In this document: positions 45,528-55,152 of the stretch, piece by piece | How positions within the stretch are numbered: position 1 is the first letter of the stretch | Layout of the letters: every line of letters starts with the position of its first letter | From: Foliamicus sp963666765 | GTDB taxonomy: Bacteria > Pseudomonadota > Gammaproteobacteria > Steroidobacterales > Foliamicaceae | Length of the DNA: 64,000 nt | Direction of reading: 5' to 3' | Assembly (NCBI GenBank): GCA_963666765.1 | Contig: OY762933.1 | Span: 2,888,371-2,952,370 of the forward strand | Position numbers and translations under genes: made by a program | Notes under the pieces: model-generated | Told to the model about the DNA's origin: nothing | Database searches by the model: none | The model's input: only the letters and a program-made list of their open reading frames with translations

Positions 45528-48191
45528 ATGAAGAACGGGCGCAACACGGCACTCGCGTCGCGTGACCCGACACTGGCCGGACACTCGCCGGTCATGCAGC
45601 AGTATCTGCGCATCAAGGCGCAGCACGCCGATTCGCTCCTGTTTTACCGCATGGGCGACTTCTACGAGTTGTTTTTCGAGGACGCCATCCGCGCCGCGAC
45701 CCTCCTGGACATCGTGCTGACCAGCCGCGGCCAATCGAACGGCGAGGCCATTCCCATGGCAGGCGTTCCGGTTCACGCGGCCGATTCCTACATAGCCCGG
45801 CTGGCGAAAATGGGCGAGTCCATCGCCATCTGCGAGCAGATCGGCCGTCCCACGCCCTCCGGCGGTCCGGTGAAGCGGGAGGTTGTGCGCCTGGTAACGC
45901 CCGGCACTCTGACGGACGAAGCGCTGCTCGACAGCGGGTCCGACAACCTGGTGGCGGCGCTGTGCCAGAAAGACGGCGGCTACGGCCTGGCCTGGATGGA
46001 ACTGAGTTCCGGCAGTTTTACGGTCACTGAATGTGTCGGCCTGGAGGAACTGCAGGGCGAACTGCAACGCCTGCGGCCCGCCGAATTGCTGTTCAGCGAA
46101 GGGGCGCGGCTGCCCGAGGCGCTGCCCGGCCGCCCCGCGATGCATGAACGGCGACGCTGGCAGTTCAGCGCTTCCTCCGCGCGTCGTTCCCTTCAGGACC
46201 AGTTTCGGGTGCATAACCTCGACGGCTTCGGCGTCGAAGACATGGACCGGGCGGTAGCCGCCGCCGGCTGCCTGCTGGATTACGTGAAGGATACGCAGCG
46301 CGGCGCCTTGCCTCATGTGCGCACGCTCAGCGTCGAGCGCCCCGGCGAGGCGCTGCTGATGGACGCCGCCACGCGGCGCAACCTGGAATTGGATCGTTCG
46401 CTGTCCGGCCGCGACGAACATACGCTGGCCGGCATCGTGGATCGTTGCGCCACGCCCATGGGCAGCCGGCTGCTGCGGCGCTGGATACATCGCCCCCTGC
46501 GTTCTCACAACGTGCTGCGGCTGAGATACCAGGCGCTGGACGAGTTGCGCAACGCGCAGGAGGGCTGGCGCGAGGCGATCCGCGCGGTCGGCGACCTTGA
46601 GCGGGTGCTGGCGCGCCTGGCCATGCGCACGGCCCGGCCGCGCGACCTGGAACTGCTCCGGTCCGCCCTGAAGTCCGCGCCCGCGATGCGCCGGCGCCTC
46701 CGCTCGCTGGACGCGCCGCTGTTGCAGACCCTGTCCGGACGGATGGAAACTCCTCCTGAAGGACTGCAGCTCCTGGAACAGGCGCTTGCCGGGCATCCCG
46801 CCCCCAGGATTCGCGACGGTGAGGTGATCGCCGCCGGCTACAGCGCGGAGCTCGATGAGTTGCGCGAAGTCAGCAGCAATGCCGACGCCGCCCTGCAGGA
46901 CCTGGAGCGGGAAGAACGCGAGACCAGCGGCATCGCCAACCTGAAGCTGGGATATAACCGGGTGCACGGTTACTACATTGAGCTTCGCCGCAGCCAGGCG
47001 GAGGAAGCGCCCGAGCACTACATACGACGCCAGACCCTCAAGCACTCCGAGCGCTACATCACGCCGGAGTTGAAGCGCTTCGAGCACCGGGTACTTGGCG
47101 CCCGCGAGCGCGCCCAGGAACTGGAGGTGAGGCTCTACGAGGAACTGCTGGAGAAATTGTCGCAGTGGCTGGCGTCCTGGCAGGAACTGGCGGCCGCGGT
47201 AGCCGAGACCGACGTGCTGGTGAACCTGGCCTCCCGCTCGCTGGAACTGGGCTACGCGAGGCCGGAACTCACCGATCGCCCGGGGATTCGTCTCAAGGCC
47301 GGCCGCCATCCGGTTGTCGAGTTCGCCCTGGAGTCCGAATTCATCGCCAACGACCTGGCGCTGAGCGACGACACCCGCATGCTCATCGTGACCGGCCCGA
47401 ACATGGGCGGCAAGTCCACCTACATGCGGCAGGTCGCGCTGATCGTGATTCTCGCGCACATCGGTAGTTTCGTTCCCGCGGCGGAGGCGGAAATCGGTCC
47501 GCTGGACCGCATATTCACGCGTATCGGGGCCGGCGACGATCTCGCCGGAGGACGCTCTACATTCATGGTGGAGATGACCGAAACCGCCAGCATTCTTCAC
47601 AACGCCACCGGGCAGAGCCTGGTGCTGATGGACGAAGTGGGCCGCGGCACGAGTACTTACGACGGGCTATCGCTGGCCTGGGCGGCGGCAGGCTATATCG
47701 CCGAGCGGCTGCGCTGCTTCACCCTGTTCGCCACCCACTACTTCGAATTGACCGCGCTGGCGGAAACCGCTCCGGCTTGCGCCAACGTCCACCTCGACGC
47801 CGTCGAGCACGCCGGCACGCTGGTGTTCCTGTATTCCGTGCGGGAAGGCCCGGCCGACCGCAGTTACGGCCTGCAGGTAGCGGCGCTGGCCGGGGTCCCG
47901 AGGCAGGTGATCGCGTCAGCCAGGCGGATGCTTGACGATCTCGAGCGGCGTTCCGGCCGGCTGATCGAGCGCGAACGCGTGCAGGCCCAGTTGCCGCTCA
48001 CGCTTAATCCCGGGGGAGAGGGCGTTTCCGACTTCCGTGACAATCTGCCGTCCGGTCCCGAGGACCGGTCAGCGGCGGAGCAGTTGCTGGCCGCTGTCGA
48101 TCCTGAACATCTCAGCCCGCGTGAGGCGCTGGACCTGCTGTTCGAATTGAAGCGGGCAACAGGGGGAGGAAATGAACGAGCGGGAGATTAG
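45528..48191 (+). CDS. mutS: DNA mismatch repair protein MutS
   Basis: 887 residues. N-terminal mismatch-recognition domain with YRMGDFYELFFEDA (the Phe-x-Glu mismatch probe), core, clamp and ATPase domains; Walker A GPNMGGKSTYMRQ, LMDEVGRGTSTYDGLSLAWA. Normal full-length MutS. It overlaps pncC by 20 bases, so they are coupled; this mutS-pncC-recA order is common in gammaproteobacteria. Confidence 0.98.
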   Translation: MKNGRNTALASRDPTLAGHSPVMQQYLRIKAQHADSLLFYRMGDFYELFFEDAIRAATLLDIVLTSRGQSNGEAIPMAGVPVHAADSYIARLAKMGESIAICEQIGRPTPSGGPVKREVVRLVTPGTLTDEALLDSGSDNLVAALCQKDGGYGLAWMELSSGSFTVTECVGLEELQGELQRLRPAELLFSEGARLPEALPGRPAMHERRRWQFSASSARRSLQDQFRVHNLDGFGVEDMDRAVAAAGCLLDYVKDTQRGALPHVRTLSVERPGEALLMDAATRRNLELDRSLSGRDEHTLAGIVDRCATPMGSRLLRRWIHRPLRSHNVLRLRYQALDELRNAQEGWREAIRAVGDLERVLARLAMRTARPRDLELLRSALKSAPAMRRRLRSLDAPLLQTLSGRMETPPEGLQLLEQALAGHPAPRIRDGEVIAAGYSAELDELREVSSNADAALQDLEREERETSGIANLKLGYNRVHGYYIELRRSQAEEAPEHYIRRQTLKHSERYITPELKRFEHRVLGARERAQELEVRLYEELLEKLSQWLASWQELAAAVAETDVLVNLASRSLELGYARPELTDRPGIRLKAGRHPVVEFALESEFIANDLALSDDTRMLIVTGPNMGGKSTYMRQVALIVILAHIGSFVPAAEAEIGPLDRIFTRIGAGDDLAGGRSTFMVEMTETASILHNATGQSLVLMDEVGRGTSTYDGLSLAWAAAGYIAERLRCFTLFATHYFELTALAETAPACANVHLDAVEHAGTLVFLYSVREGPADRSYGLQVAALAGVPRQVIASARRMLDDLERRSGRLIERERVQAQLPLTLNPGGEGVSDFRDNLPSGPEDRSAAEQLLAAVDPEHLSPREALDLLFELKRATGGGNERAGD

Positions 48192-48675
48192 CCGTCTGGT
48201 GCGGGAACTGGGGGCTCTGCTGCTTGAGCGGGGCGAGACGCTGTCGCTGGCCGAATCTTGCACCGGCGGCTGGGTAGGGCAGGCGGTCACCGGCCTTCCG
48301 GGAAGCTCGGGATGGTTCGACGCCGGCTTCGTGACCTATTCCGACGCAGCCAAGACGCGGCTGCTGGGAGTCAGTGCCGACACGTTGCGCGAGTTCGGCG
48401 CGGTCAGCGCGGAGACGGCCGTGGAAATGGCTGCCGGCGCGCTTGAACTTGGGCAGACCCACTGGAGCCTCGCGGTGACGGGCATCGCGGGGCCTTCGGG
48501 CGGCGCCGCAACGCGCCCGGTAGGCACGGTGCTGTTTGCCTGGGCCGGCCGCAACGGCCTTCGGGAGGCGGAAAGCAGGCATTTCGACGGCGACCGCCGC
48601 GCCGTGCGCTTGCAATCGGTGGCTCATGCGCTGGAAGGGCTGCTCAAACGCGTCAACGGTGCGGTGCGCCACTGA
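48172..48675 (+). CDS. pncC: Nicotinamide-nucleotide amidohydrolase (CinA C-terminal type)
   Basis: 167 residues, the stand-alone CinA C-terminal domain. SLAESCTGGWVGQ near 25-37 and VTGIAGPSGG near 104-113 are its signature segments. PncC deamidates NMN to NaMN in pyridine nucleotide recycling. NMN is the product of NAD-dependent ligases, so a functional tie to DNA repair is plausible. The ATG lies in the mutS tail. Confidence 0.94.
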   Translation: MNEREISRLVRELGALLLERGETLSLAESCTGGWVGQAVTGLPGSSGWFDAGFVTYSDAAKTRLLGVSADTLREFGAVSAETAVEMAAGALELGQTHWSLAVTGIAGPSGGAATRPVGTVLFAWAGRNGLREAESRHFDGDRRAVRLQSVAHALEGLLKRVNGAVRH

Positions 48676-48768
48676 TTGCAAAGGTCCATGTTCGGCGCTT
48701 TCGGGCGCGGATGCCAATTTCAGGTGCGGGCCGGAGAATTGCCGCGGTGCATTTCCTCGCGGCTGTGG

Positions 48769-48774
48769 AATAAT
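48769..48774 (+). promoter_or_regulatory. Possible recA -10 (TGGAATAAT)
   Basis: In the 136-base gap upstream of recA, an AATAAT preceded by TG-like bases sits about 38 bases before the ATG. A typical gammaproteobacterial LexA box (CTGT-8 bases-ACAG) was searched for by eye and not found; only a lone CTGT at 48763 is present. The real operator may use another LexA consensus. Confidence 0.3.
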
Positions 48775-48811
48775 CACCGTACCAGGACCTACGCGGGAGC
48801 ACTTGAGCACT

Positions 48812-49832
<1,021 letters not shown>

Positions 49833-49840
<8 letters not shown>

Positions 49841-50297
49841 ACCTGCGGCCGGTTTCGATGGCCTGCTGGACACCGCCCTGGGCCTGCTGGCCAGGCGCGA
49901 GCATTCCTTGCGGGAATTGCGCTCCAAACTGACCTTGCGGGGCCACGAGGCCGCAACAATCGAGGCCGTGCTGGACGAACTGGCGGCGCGCGACCTGGTC
50001 AGCGACGAACGATTCGCGGAGGCCTTTCTGCGTTCGCGCCTGGAGCGCGGACAGGGGCCCCTCAAGATACGCGCGCAACTGAGGGAGCGGGGCGTGGGCG
50101 CGCCCCTGATCGACTCGGTCCTGAGCGAAGCTGAAATCGATTGGGACCGGCGTGCGGCCGCTGCGCGCAGCCGGCGCTTCGGAAATGCGCCGCCCGGGGA
50201 CCGGGAGGACATGGCGCGGCAGGCGAGGTTCCTGCGCGGGCGCGGCTTTTCGGAGGGACAGGTGGCGCGGGCCGTATTGAGCGAGGCCGGACGATGA
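49833..50297 (+). CDS. recX: RecA regulatory protein RecX
   Basis: 154 residues, three tandem helical repeats. LLARREHSLRELRSKLTLRGH and LDELAARDLVSDERFAEAFLRSRLERGQGPLKIRAQL are standard RecX elements. RecX binds RecA filaments and limits their activity. GTG start inside the recA end and stop overlapping the alaS ATG (ATGA), so recA-recX-alaS are coupled. Confidence 0.94.
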
Positions 50298-52921
50298 AGA
50301 CTGCCGAGATCCGCTCCTCCTTCGTCGAGTTCTTCACGGCGCGCGACCATCGGCATCTGCCCGGCTCGCCGCTGGTTCCGCGCAATGACCCGACGCTGCT
50401 GTTCACCAACGCCGGGATGGTGCAGTTCAAGGACATATTCCTTGGCCGTGAGAAGCCGCCGTATCCGCGGGCCGTTACCGTTCAGCGGTGCCTGCGGGCC
50501 GGCGGCAAGCACAACGACCTCGAAAACGTCGGCTACACCGCCCGCCACCACACCTTCTTCGAGATGCTGGGCAATTTCAGCTTCGGCGACTACTTCAAGC
50601 GGGAGGCGGTGCGCCTGGCCTGGAATTTCGTGACCCGCGACCTGGGCCTGCCCCGCGAAAAGCTGCTGGTCACGATTTTCGAGGACGACGACGAGGCCGC
50701 CGAATGCTGGCGCGAAGAGGCGGGACTGGACGATTCGCGCATAACGCGGCTGGGAGAGAGCAGCAATTTCTGGTCCATGGGCGATACCGGCCCCTGCGGC
50801 CCCTGTTCGGAGATCTTCTACGACCACGGCCCGGGAATCGAGGGCAGCCCTCCCGGCAAGGGAGCGTACGAGGGCGACCGCTTCGTGGAAATCTGGAACC
50901 TCGTGTTCATGCAGTTTGACCGCGACGACGATGGCAGGCTCACGCCGCTGCCCAGGCCATCGGTGGATACCGGCATGGGACTGGAGCGCATGGCGGCGGT
51001 GCTGCAGGGCGTCAGCAGCAACTACGAGATCGACCTGTTCCGGAGGCTGATTGCGGCTGCCGCGCAGATCACATCGACCGCCGACCTCCAATCCAATTCC
51101 CTGAAGGTCATCGCCGATCACGCTCGCGCCGCGGCGTTCCTGGTGGGCGATGGCGTGTTCCCGTCCAACGAGGGTCGGGGATACGTGCTGCGCCGGATCA
51201 TTCGCCGCGCGCTCCGCCACGGCCACGATCTGGGCGTGAAGGAGCCCTTTCTGCATCGCATGGTCGGGCCGATATACGAAGAGATGGGTGCGGCATACCC
51301 GGAACTGGCGGAGTCACGGGAACTGGCCGAGCGGATGCTCGGGGCGGAAGAGGAACGATTCGCGGCCACGCTGGAGCAGGGAATGCGCTACCTGAACCGG
51401 TCTCTGGAGAAGGTCAGGGACAAGGTGATTCCGGGCGACATGGCCTTCGTCCTGTATGACACCTACGGGTTTCCCGTCGACCTGACCGCGGACATTGCGC
51501 GGGAACGCGGAATGTCGGTCGATACTCCCGGCTACGAAGCGGCCATGGCGAAGCAACGCGAACGGTCCCGGGAGTCTTCGGCCGCGAACGTTCGGCAAAG
51601 CAGGTTGCCTGGGAAAGAGGGCGTCCCGCCCTCAGTTCTCTCAAGCGAGTTCACGGGTTACGGGCGCCTGGAGGACAGCGGCCGGGTGCTCTACATCGAG
51701 GCCGAAGGCAAGGAGGTGGAAGAGGCCCCAGTGGGTACCAGTGCGGCGGTCGTTCTGGCTCGCACGCCCTTTTATGCGGAGAGCGGGGGACAGGTCGGAG
51801 ACACCGGAATGATCACCGGCGAGGGCCTTTGCTTCGAGGTTGTCGATACACAGCAGGGCCCCGCAGGCAGGGTCCACATCGGCGTTGTCTCCGCCGGCAG
51901 TCTGCACAAGGACGCGGAGGTGAGCGCTGCCGTGGATGCCCGGCGCCGCCGCGCCATCGTCCTCAATCATTCGGCGACCCACCTGATGAATGCAGCATTG
52001 CGAAGGATCCTGGGCAAGCACGTCACGCAGAAGGGCTCGCTGGTTGCGCCGGATCGGCTGCGGTTTGATTTTTCGCACTTCGAAGCGGTTTCCGCGGCCG
52101 ACCTTGAACGCATCGAGGATGAAGTCAACGCGCAGATCCGCGCGAATGCGCCCGCGGAAACCATCGAGATGCCGCTCGACGAGGCCCTTGAGGCGGGCGC
52201 CCTCTCGATGGCCGGAGAAGACTACGCGGATAATGTTCGGGTCCTTCGACTGGGCGACTACTCCACGGAATTGTGCGGCGGCACGCACGTAGGGCGAACC
52301 GGCGACATCGGGCTGTTCGCCATCGTGTCCGAATCGTCCGTTGCCGCCGGGGTGCGCCGGATCGAGGCGTTCACCGGAGCGGGGGCCTTCGAATGGATGC
52401 GTGACCTGCGCCACCGTATGGGCCGCCTTTCGGGACTGCTCAAGGGCGGCGCCGACGATTCGGAAGACAAGCTGAAGGCGCTGATTAAACGCGCCAGGGA
52501 ACTCGAAAAAAACCTCGCGCAGGCGCGCGCGCGCCTGGCGGAGGGAGGTGGCTCGGGGACTGTGCCGGTCACGCGGATCGCCGGAATAAACCTGATCGCC
52601 ATACAGCTCGATGGCGACGCCGATATGGACACGATGCGAGGCGCGGTCGATCGCTACCGCGATCGATACGAACCGGCCGTTGTGGTGTTGGGCGCGCGCG
52701 ATGGAAGCAAGGCGCGGATAGTGGCCGGTGTGAGCAAGGGGGTCGAGGACAGCGTGCCGGCGCGCGATCTGGCGCGGGCGGTTGCGGAACTATTGAACGG
52801 CAAGGGAGGCGGCCGGGCCGATTTTGCGCAAGGCGGCGGGCCGGACGGCGGGAAACTTGAAAAGGCGCTCGGAAGCGTGCCCGATTGGCTGGCGGAGCGC
52901 CTCGGGGCAACTTCCGGTTAA
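50294..52921 (+). CDS. alaS: Alanyl-tRNA synthetase
   Basis: 875 residues. Class II catalytic core (FTNAGMVQFKDIFLG, ARHHTFFEMLGNFSFGDYFK), editing domain with HSATHLMNAALRRILG and CGGTHVGRTGDIG zinc ligands, and a C-terminal DHHA1 region. It charges tRNA-Ala and clears mischarged Ser/Gly. Between RERSRESS and EFTGYGRL the chain is about six residues longer than I expect for AlaS, and this is where a 17-bp palindrome (51617-51633) is embedded in the coding sequence. Confidence 0.98.
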   Translation: MKTAEIRSSFVEFFTARDHRHLPGSPLVPRNDPTLLFTNAGMVQFKDIFLGREKPPYPRAVTVQRCLRAGGKHNDLENVGYTARHHTFFEMLGNFSFGDYFKREAVRLAWNFVTRDLGLPREKLLVTIFEDDDEAAECWREEAGLDDSRITRLGESSNFWSMGDTGPCGPCSEIFYDHGPGIEGSPPGKGAYEGDRFVEIWNLVFMQFDRDDDGRLTPLPRPSVDTGMGLERMAAVLQGVSSNYEIDLFRRLIAAAAQITSTADLQSNSLKVIADHARAAAFLVGDGVFPSNEGRGYVLRRIIRRALRHGHDLGVKEPFLHRMVGPIYEEMGAAYPELAESRELAERMLGAEEERFAATLEQGMRYLNRSLEKVRDKVIPGDMAFVLYDTYGFPVDLTADIARERGMSVDTPGYEAAMAKQRERSRESSAANVRQSRLPGKEGVPPSVLSSEFTGYGRLEDSGRVLYIEAEGKEVEEAPVGTSAAVVLARTPFYAESGGQVGDTGMITGEGLCFEVVDTQQGPAGRVHIGVVSAGSLHKDAEVSAAVDARRRRAIVLNHSATHLMNAALRRILGKHVTQKGSLVAPDRLRFDFSHFEAVSAADLERIEDEVNAQIRANAPAETIEMPLDEALEAGALSMAGEDYADNVRVLRLGDYSTELCGGTHVGRTGDIGLFAIVSESSVAAGVRRIEAFTGAGAFEWMRDLRHRMGRLSGLLKGGADDSEDKLKALIKRARELEKNLAQARARLAEGGGSGTVPVTRIAGINLIAIQLDGDADMDTMRGAVDRYRDRYEPAVVVLGARDGSKARIVAGVSKGVEDSVPARDLARAVAELLNGKGGGRADFAQGGGPDGGKLEKALGSVPDWLAERLGATSG
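51617..51633. repeat. 17-bp REP-like palindrome inside alaS
   Basis: GAGGGCG-TCC-CGCCCTC is a perfect 7-bp-arm inverted repeat lying in frame in alaS (encoding part of GKEGVPPSV). The identical unit, reverse-complemented, sits in the dusA-pckG gap at 55132-55148. It falls in a stretch where AlaS appears to have extra residues, consistent with insertion of a small repeated element that kept the frame. Confidence 0.6.
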
Positions 52922-52977
52922 CCCTTTCGAGCTCGGAGCGCAATACAATGGCGCCGATCGGGCCTGGATGGAATGAC

Positions 52978-54120
52978 ATGAGTCTGCTTCGCGATCAACC
53001 CAGCTTCACACTGGGGGTTGAGGAGGAATACCTCCTGGTGGATGCGGAGACGCTGGAATTGGCGGTGGATCCCCCGGCCGGATTCATGCCCGCCTGCCAG
53101 GAACAGGTCACCGGCCAGGTCGTTAACGAACTCATGCGGGCCCAGGTGGAAACCGCGACCAAGGTGTGCGCCGACGTTGCCGAAGTGCACCGTGAACTGA
53201 CGCGGCAGCGGCGGGAAATCAGTTCGGTGGCCGAACAGTTCGGGATGCGGATCATCGCTTCTTCCACGCACCCCTCGGCCCTGTGGCGGGACCAGAAGCA
53301 AACGCCGTCGCAGCGCTATGTTGCGCTGCAGAGGGAGATGCAGGCTACCGCCCGGCGCATGTTGATTTGCGGAATGCACGTTCATGTGGGCATAGAGGAC
53401 AAGGACTTGCGCGTGGACCTGATGAACCAGTTCCGCTATTTCCTGCCGCACCTGCTTGCTCTCAGCGGTTCGTCGCCCTTCTGGGAGGGCGACCACACCG
53501 GACTGAGCAGCTTTCGGCTGACCATCTTCTCCGGTTTGCCGCGTACCGGCCTGCCGGAAGAGTTCAATGGCTGGAGTGACTACGAGCGCCACATCGAGAC
53601 CCTGGTGCAAGCCAATGTCATCGAGGATTCCTCGATGATCTGGTGGGACATACGGCCCAGCGGGCGCTTCCCCACGCTTGAGACGCGCATTTTCGACCTC
53701 TGCACTTTCGTTGAGGACACGGTATGCATGACGGCCTTCACCGTCTGCCTGATTCGCATGCTGTGGCGGCTGCGGGTCAGCAACAGCCGCTGGCGCAGCT
53801 ACAACCTGTTGCTGCTGGAAGAAAACCGCTGGAGGGCGATGCGTTACGGGCCCACCGACAGTCTGCTTGACTTCGGCAAGGGCACGATGGCGCCGTTTTC
53901 CGAATTGCTGGACGAACTGATCACAATGGTGCGCCAGGACGCGGAGTTCTTTGATTGCAAGGAAGAAATCGAACACGCCCGCACGATTCTCGATCGCGGC
54001 ACCAGCGCCAGCATGCAACTGGCCGCCTATCGCCGGGCCCTGGATGAGGGCGCGACCCAGCAGGAGGCCTTGCGCGAGGTCGTGCGCTTTTTGGTGGAGG
54101 CCACCATGGATGGCTGCTGA
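52978..54120 (+). CDS. Carboxylate-amine ligase, YbdK type (GCS2 fold)
   Basis: 380 residues from ATG 52978 (SLLRDQPSFTLGVEEEYLLVD); in-frame ATG 52948 and earlier starts overlap alaS. The GVEEEY ATP/metal segment at the start and GMHVHVGIED are typical of the GCS2 family, glutamate-cysteine ligase-like enzymes; YbdK has weak gamma-glutamyl-cysteine ligase activity. The actual substrate pair is unknown. It overlaps the dus gene by 11 bases. Confidence 0.88.
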   Translation: MSLLRDQPSFTLGVEEEYLLVDAETLELAVDPPAGFMPACQEQVTGQVVNELMRAQVETATKVCADVAEVHRELTRQRREISSVAEQFGMRIIASSTHPSALWRDQKQTPSQRYVALQREMQATARRMLICGMHVHVGIEDKDLRVDLMNQFRYFLPHLLALSGSSPFWEGDHTGLSSFRLTIFSGLPRTGLPEEFNGWSDYERHIETLVQANVIEDSSMIWWDIRPSGRFPTLETRIFDLCTFVEDTVCMTAFTVCLIRMLWRLRVSNSRWRSYNLLLLEENRWRAMRYGPTDSLLDFGKGTMAPFSELLDELITMVRQDAEFFDCKEEIEHARTILDRGTSASMQLAAYRRALDEGATQQEALREVVRFLVEATMDGC

Positions 54121-55099
54121 TTCCGCAACTTATCCGGCAGCCTGCCGCTTGTCGGTGGCGCCCATGATGCGGCGCACCGACCGGCACTGCCGCTATTTCC
54201 ACCGGCTGCTGGCGCCCGGCGTGGGCCTCTACACGGAAATGGTCCATGCGCAGGCGGTCGTCCACGCCCGGGACGACCGCTTCCTCAAGCATCATCCCGC
54301 GGAACGCCCTCTGGCGCTGCAACTGGGCGGCAGCGAACCGGAACTGCTGGCGCAGGCAACCGCGCTTGCCGCCGATGCCGATATCGACGAGATCAACCTG
54401 AACGTGGGCTGTCCCAGTTCGCGGGTGCGGGCGGGACGCTTCGGCGCCTGCCTGATGCATGAACCGGAGCGCGTGGCCGAATGCGTAGCCGCAATGCGCG
54501 AGCGTTCGGGGGGCCGGCCCGTAACCGTCAAAACCCGGATCGGCACCAATCACCGCCCCGAGTTCCCGCAGTTGCTGGAATTCGCCCGTGCGATGCAGGA
54601 CGCGGGCGTCGCCGCCCTGATCGTGCATGCACGCATCGCCGTCCTTGAAGGACTTTCGCCGAAGGAGAACCGCAACGTGCCGCCTCTGCGCTACGACACC
54701 GTTTACCGGCTGAAAGACGCCATGCCGGACCTGTCCATCATCATCAACGGCGGGATCCGCGGCATTGGCGAGATTGCTTCGCACCTTGAGCGGGTCGATG
54801 GCGCGATGCTGGGACGGGTTGCCTATTCCAATCCCTGGCTTCTGACCCGGCTGCCCGGTGCGTCGCGGCGGCGCAGGACGCGCGTGCAGGTGGTTGAGGC
54901 CATGGTGGAATACGCCCGGAGCGAGGATCAGCGCGGAACAAGCCTCGGCTCCATCACGCGGCACATGGCGGGCCTTTACTCGGGCAAACCCGGGGCCGGG
55001 GCCTGGCGGCGGTTGCTGGCGCGCCATGTGTCGGCGCCTGCCAACGAGGCTCAGGTACTGTTGGACTGCGTGCCGGATCGCCTGCGCTACGCTGCCTGA
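54110..55099 (+). CDS. dusA: tRNA-dihydrouridine synthase, DusA type
   Basis: 329 residues. FMN-dependent reduction of uridines 20/20a in the tRNA D-loop. Catalytic Cys101 in EINLNVGCPSSRV, and KTRIGTNHRPEF, VHARIAVLEGLSPKENR and INGGIRGIGEI, of which the IAVLEGLSPKENR pattern favours DusA over DusB/C. It opens as MAADSATYPAACRLSVAPMM. The ATG overlaps the YbdK gene stop. Confidence 0.93.
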   Translation: MAADSATYPAACRLSVAPMMRRTDRHCRYFHRLLAPGVGLYTEMVHAQAVVHARDDRFLKHHPAERPLALQLGGSEPELLAQATALAADADIDEINLNVGCPSSRVRAGRFGACLMHEPERVAECVAAMRERSGGRPVTVKTRIGTNHRPEFPQLLEFARAMQDAGVAALIVHARIAVLEGLSPKENRNVPPLRYDTVYRLKDAMPDLSIIINGGIRGIGEIASHLERVDGAMLGRVAYSNPWLLTRLPGASRRRRTRVQVVEAMVEYARSEDQRGTSLGSITRHMAGLYSGKPGAGAWRRLLARHVSAPANEAQVLLDCVPDRLRYAA

Positions 55100-55111
55100 G
55101 CCCCCTGGAAC

Positions 55112-55148
55112 GAAGGCGTTTCGCCTTCACGGAGGGCGGGACGCCCTC
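55112..55148. terminator. Two hairpins between converging dusA and pckG
   Basis: GAAGGCG-TTT-CGCCTTC (55112-55128) and GAGGGCG-GGA-CGCCCTC (55132-55148), 3 bases apart, fill the 53-base gap between the dusA and pckG stops. They probably terminate both transcripts. Their cores match hairpins at 36362-36382 and inside alaS, so they may be copies of a small repeated palindrome. Confidence 0.7.
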
Positions 55149-55152
55149 CCCG

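Noticed and set aside
43347..47600. Minus-strand open frame of 1417 residues across the fadB-like gene and mutS
   Set aside because: It is antisense to two well-recognised genes and its composition is a shadow of high-GC codon use. No domain was recognised.
48763..48786. CTGT upstream of recA as half of a LexA box
   Set aside because: The expected ACAG at 8 bases is absent, so it does not support a canonical site.
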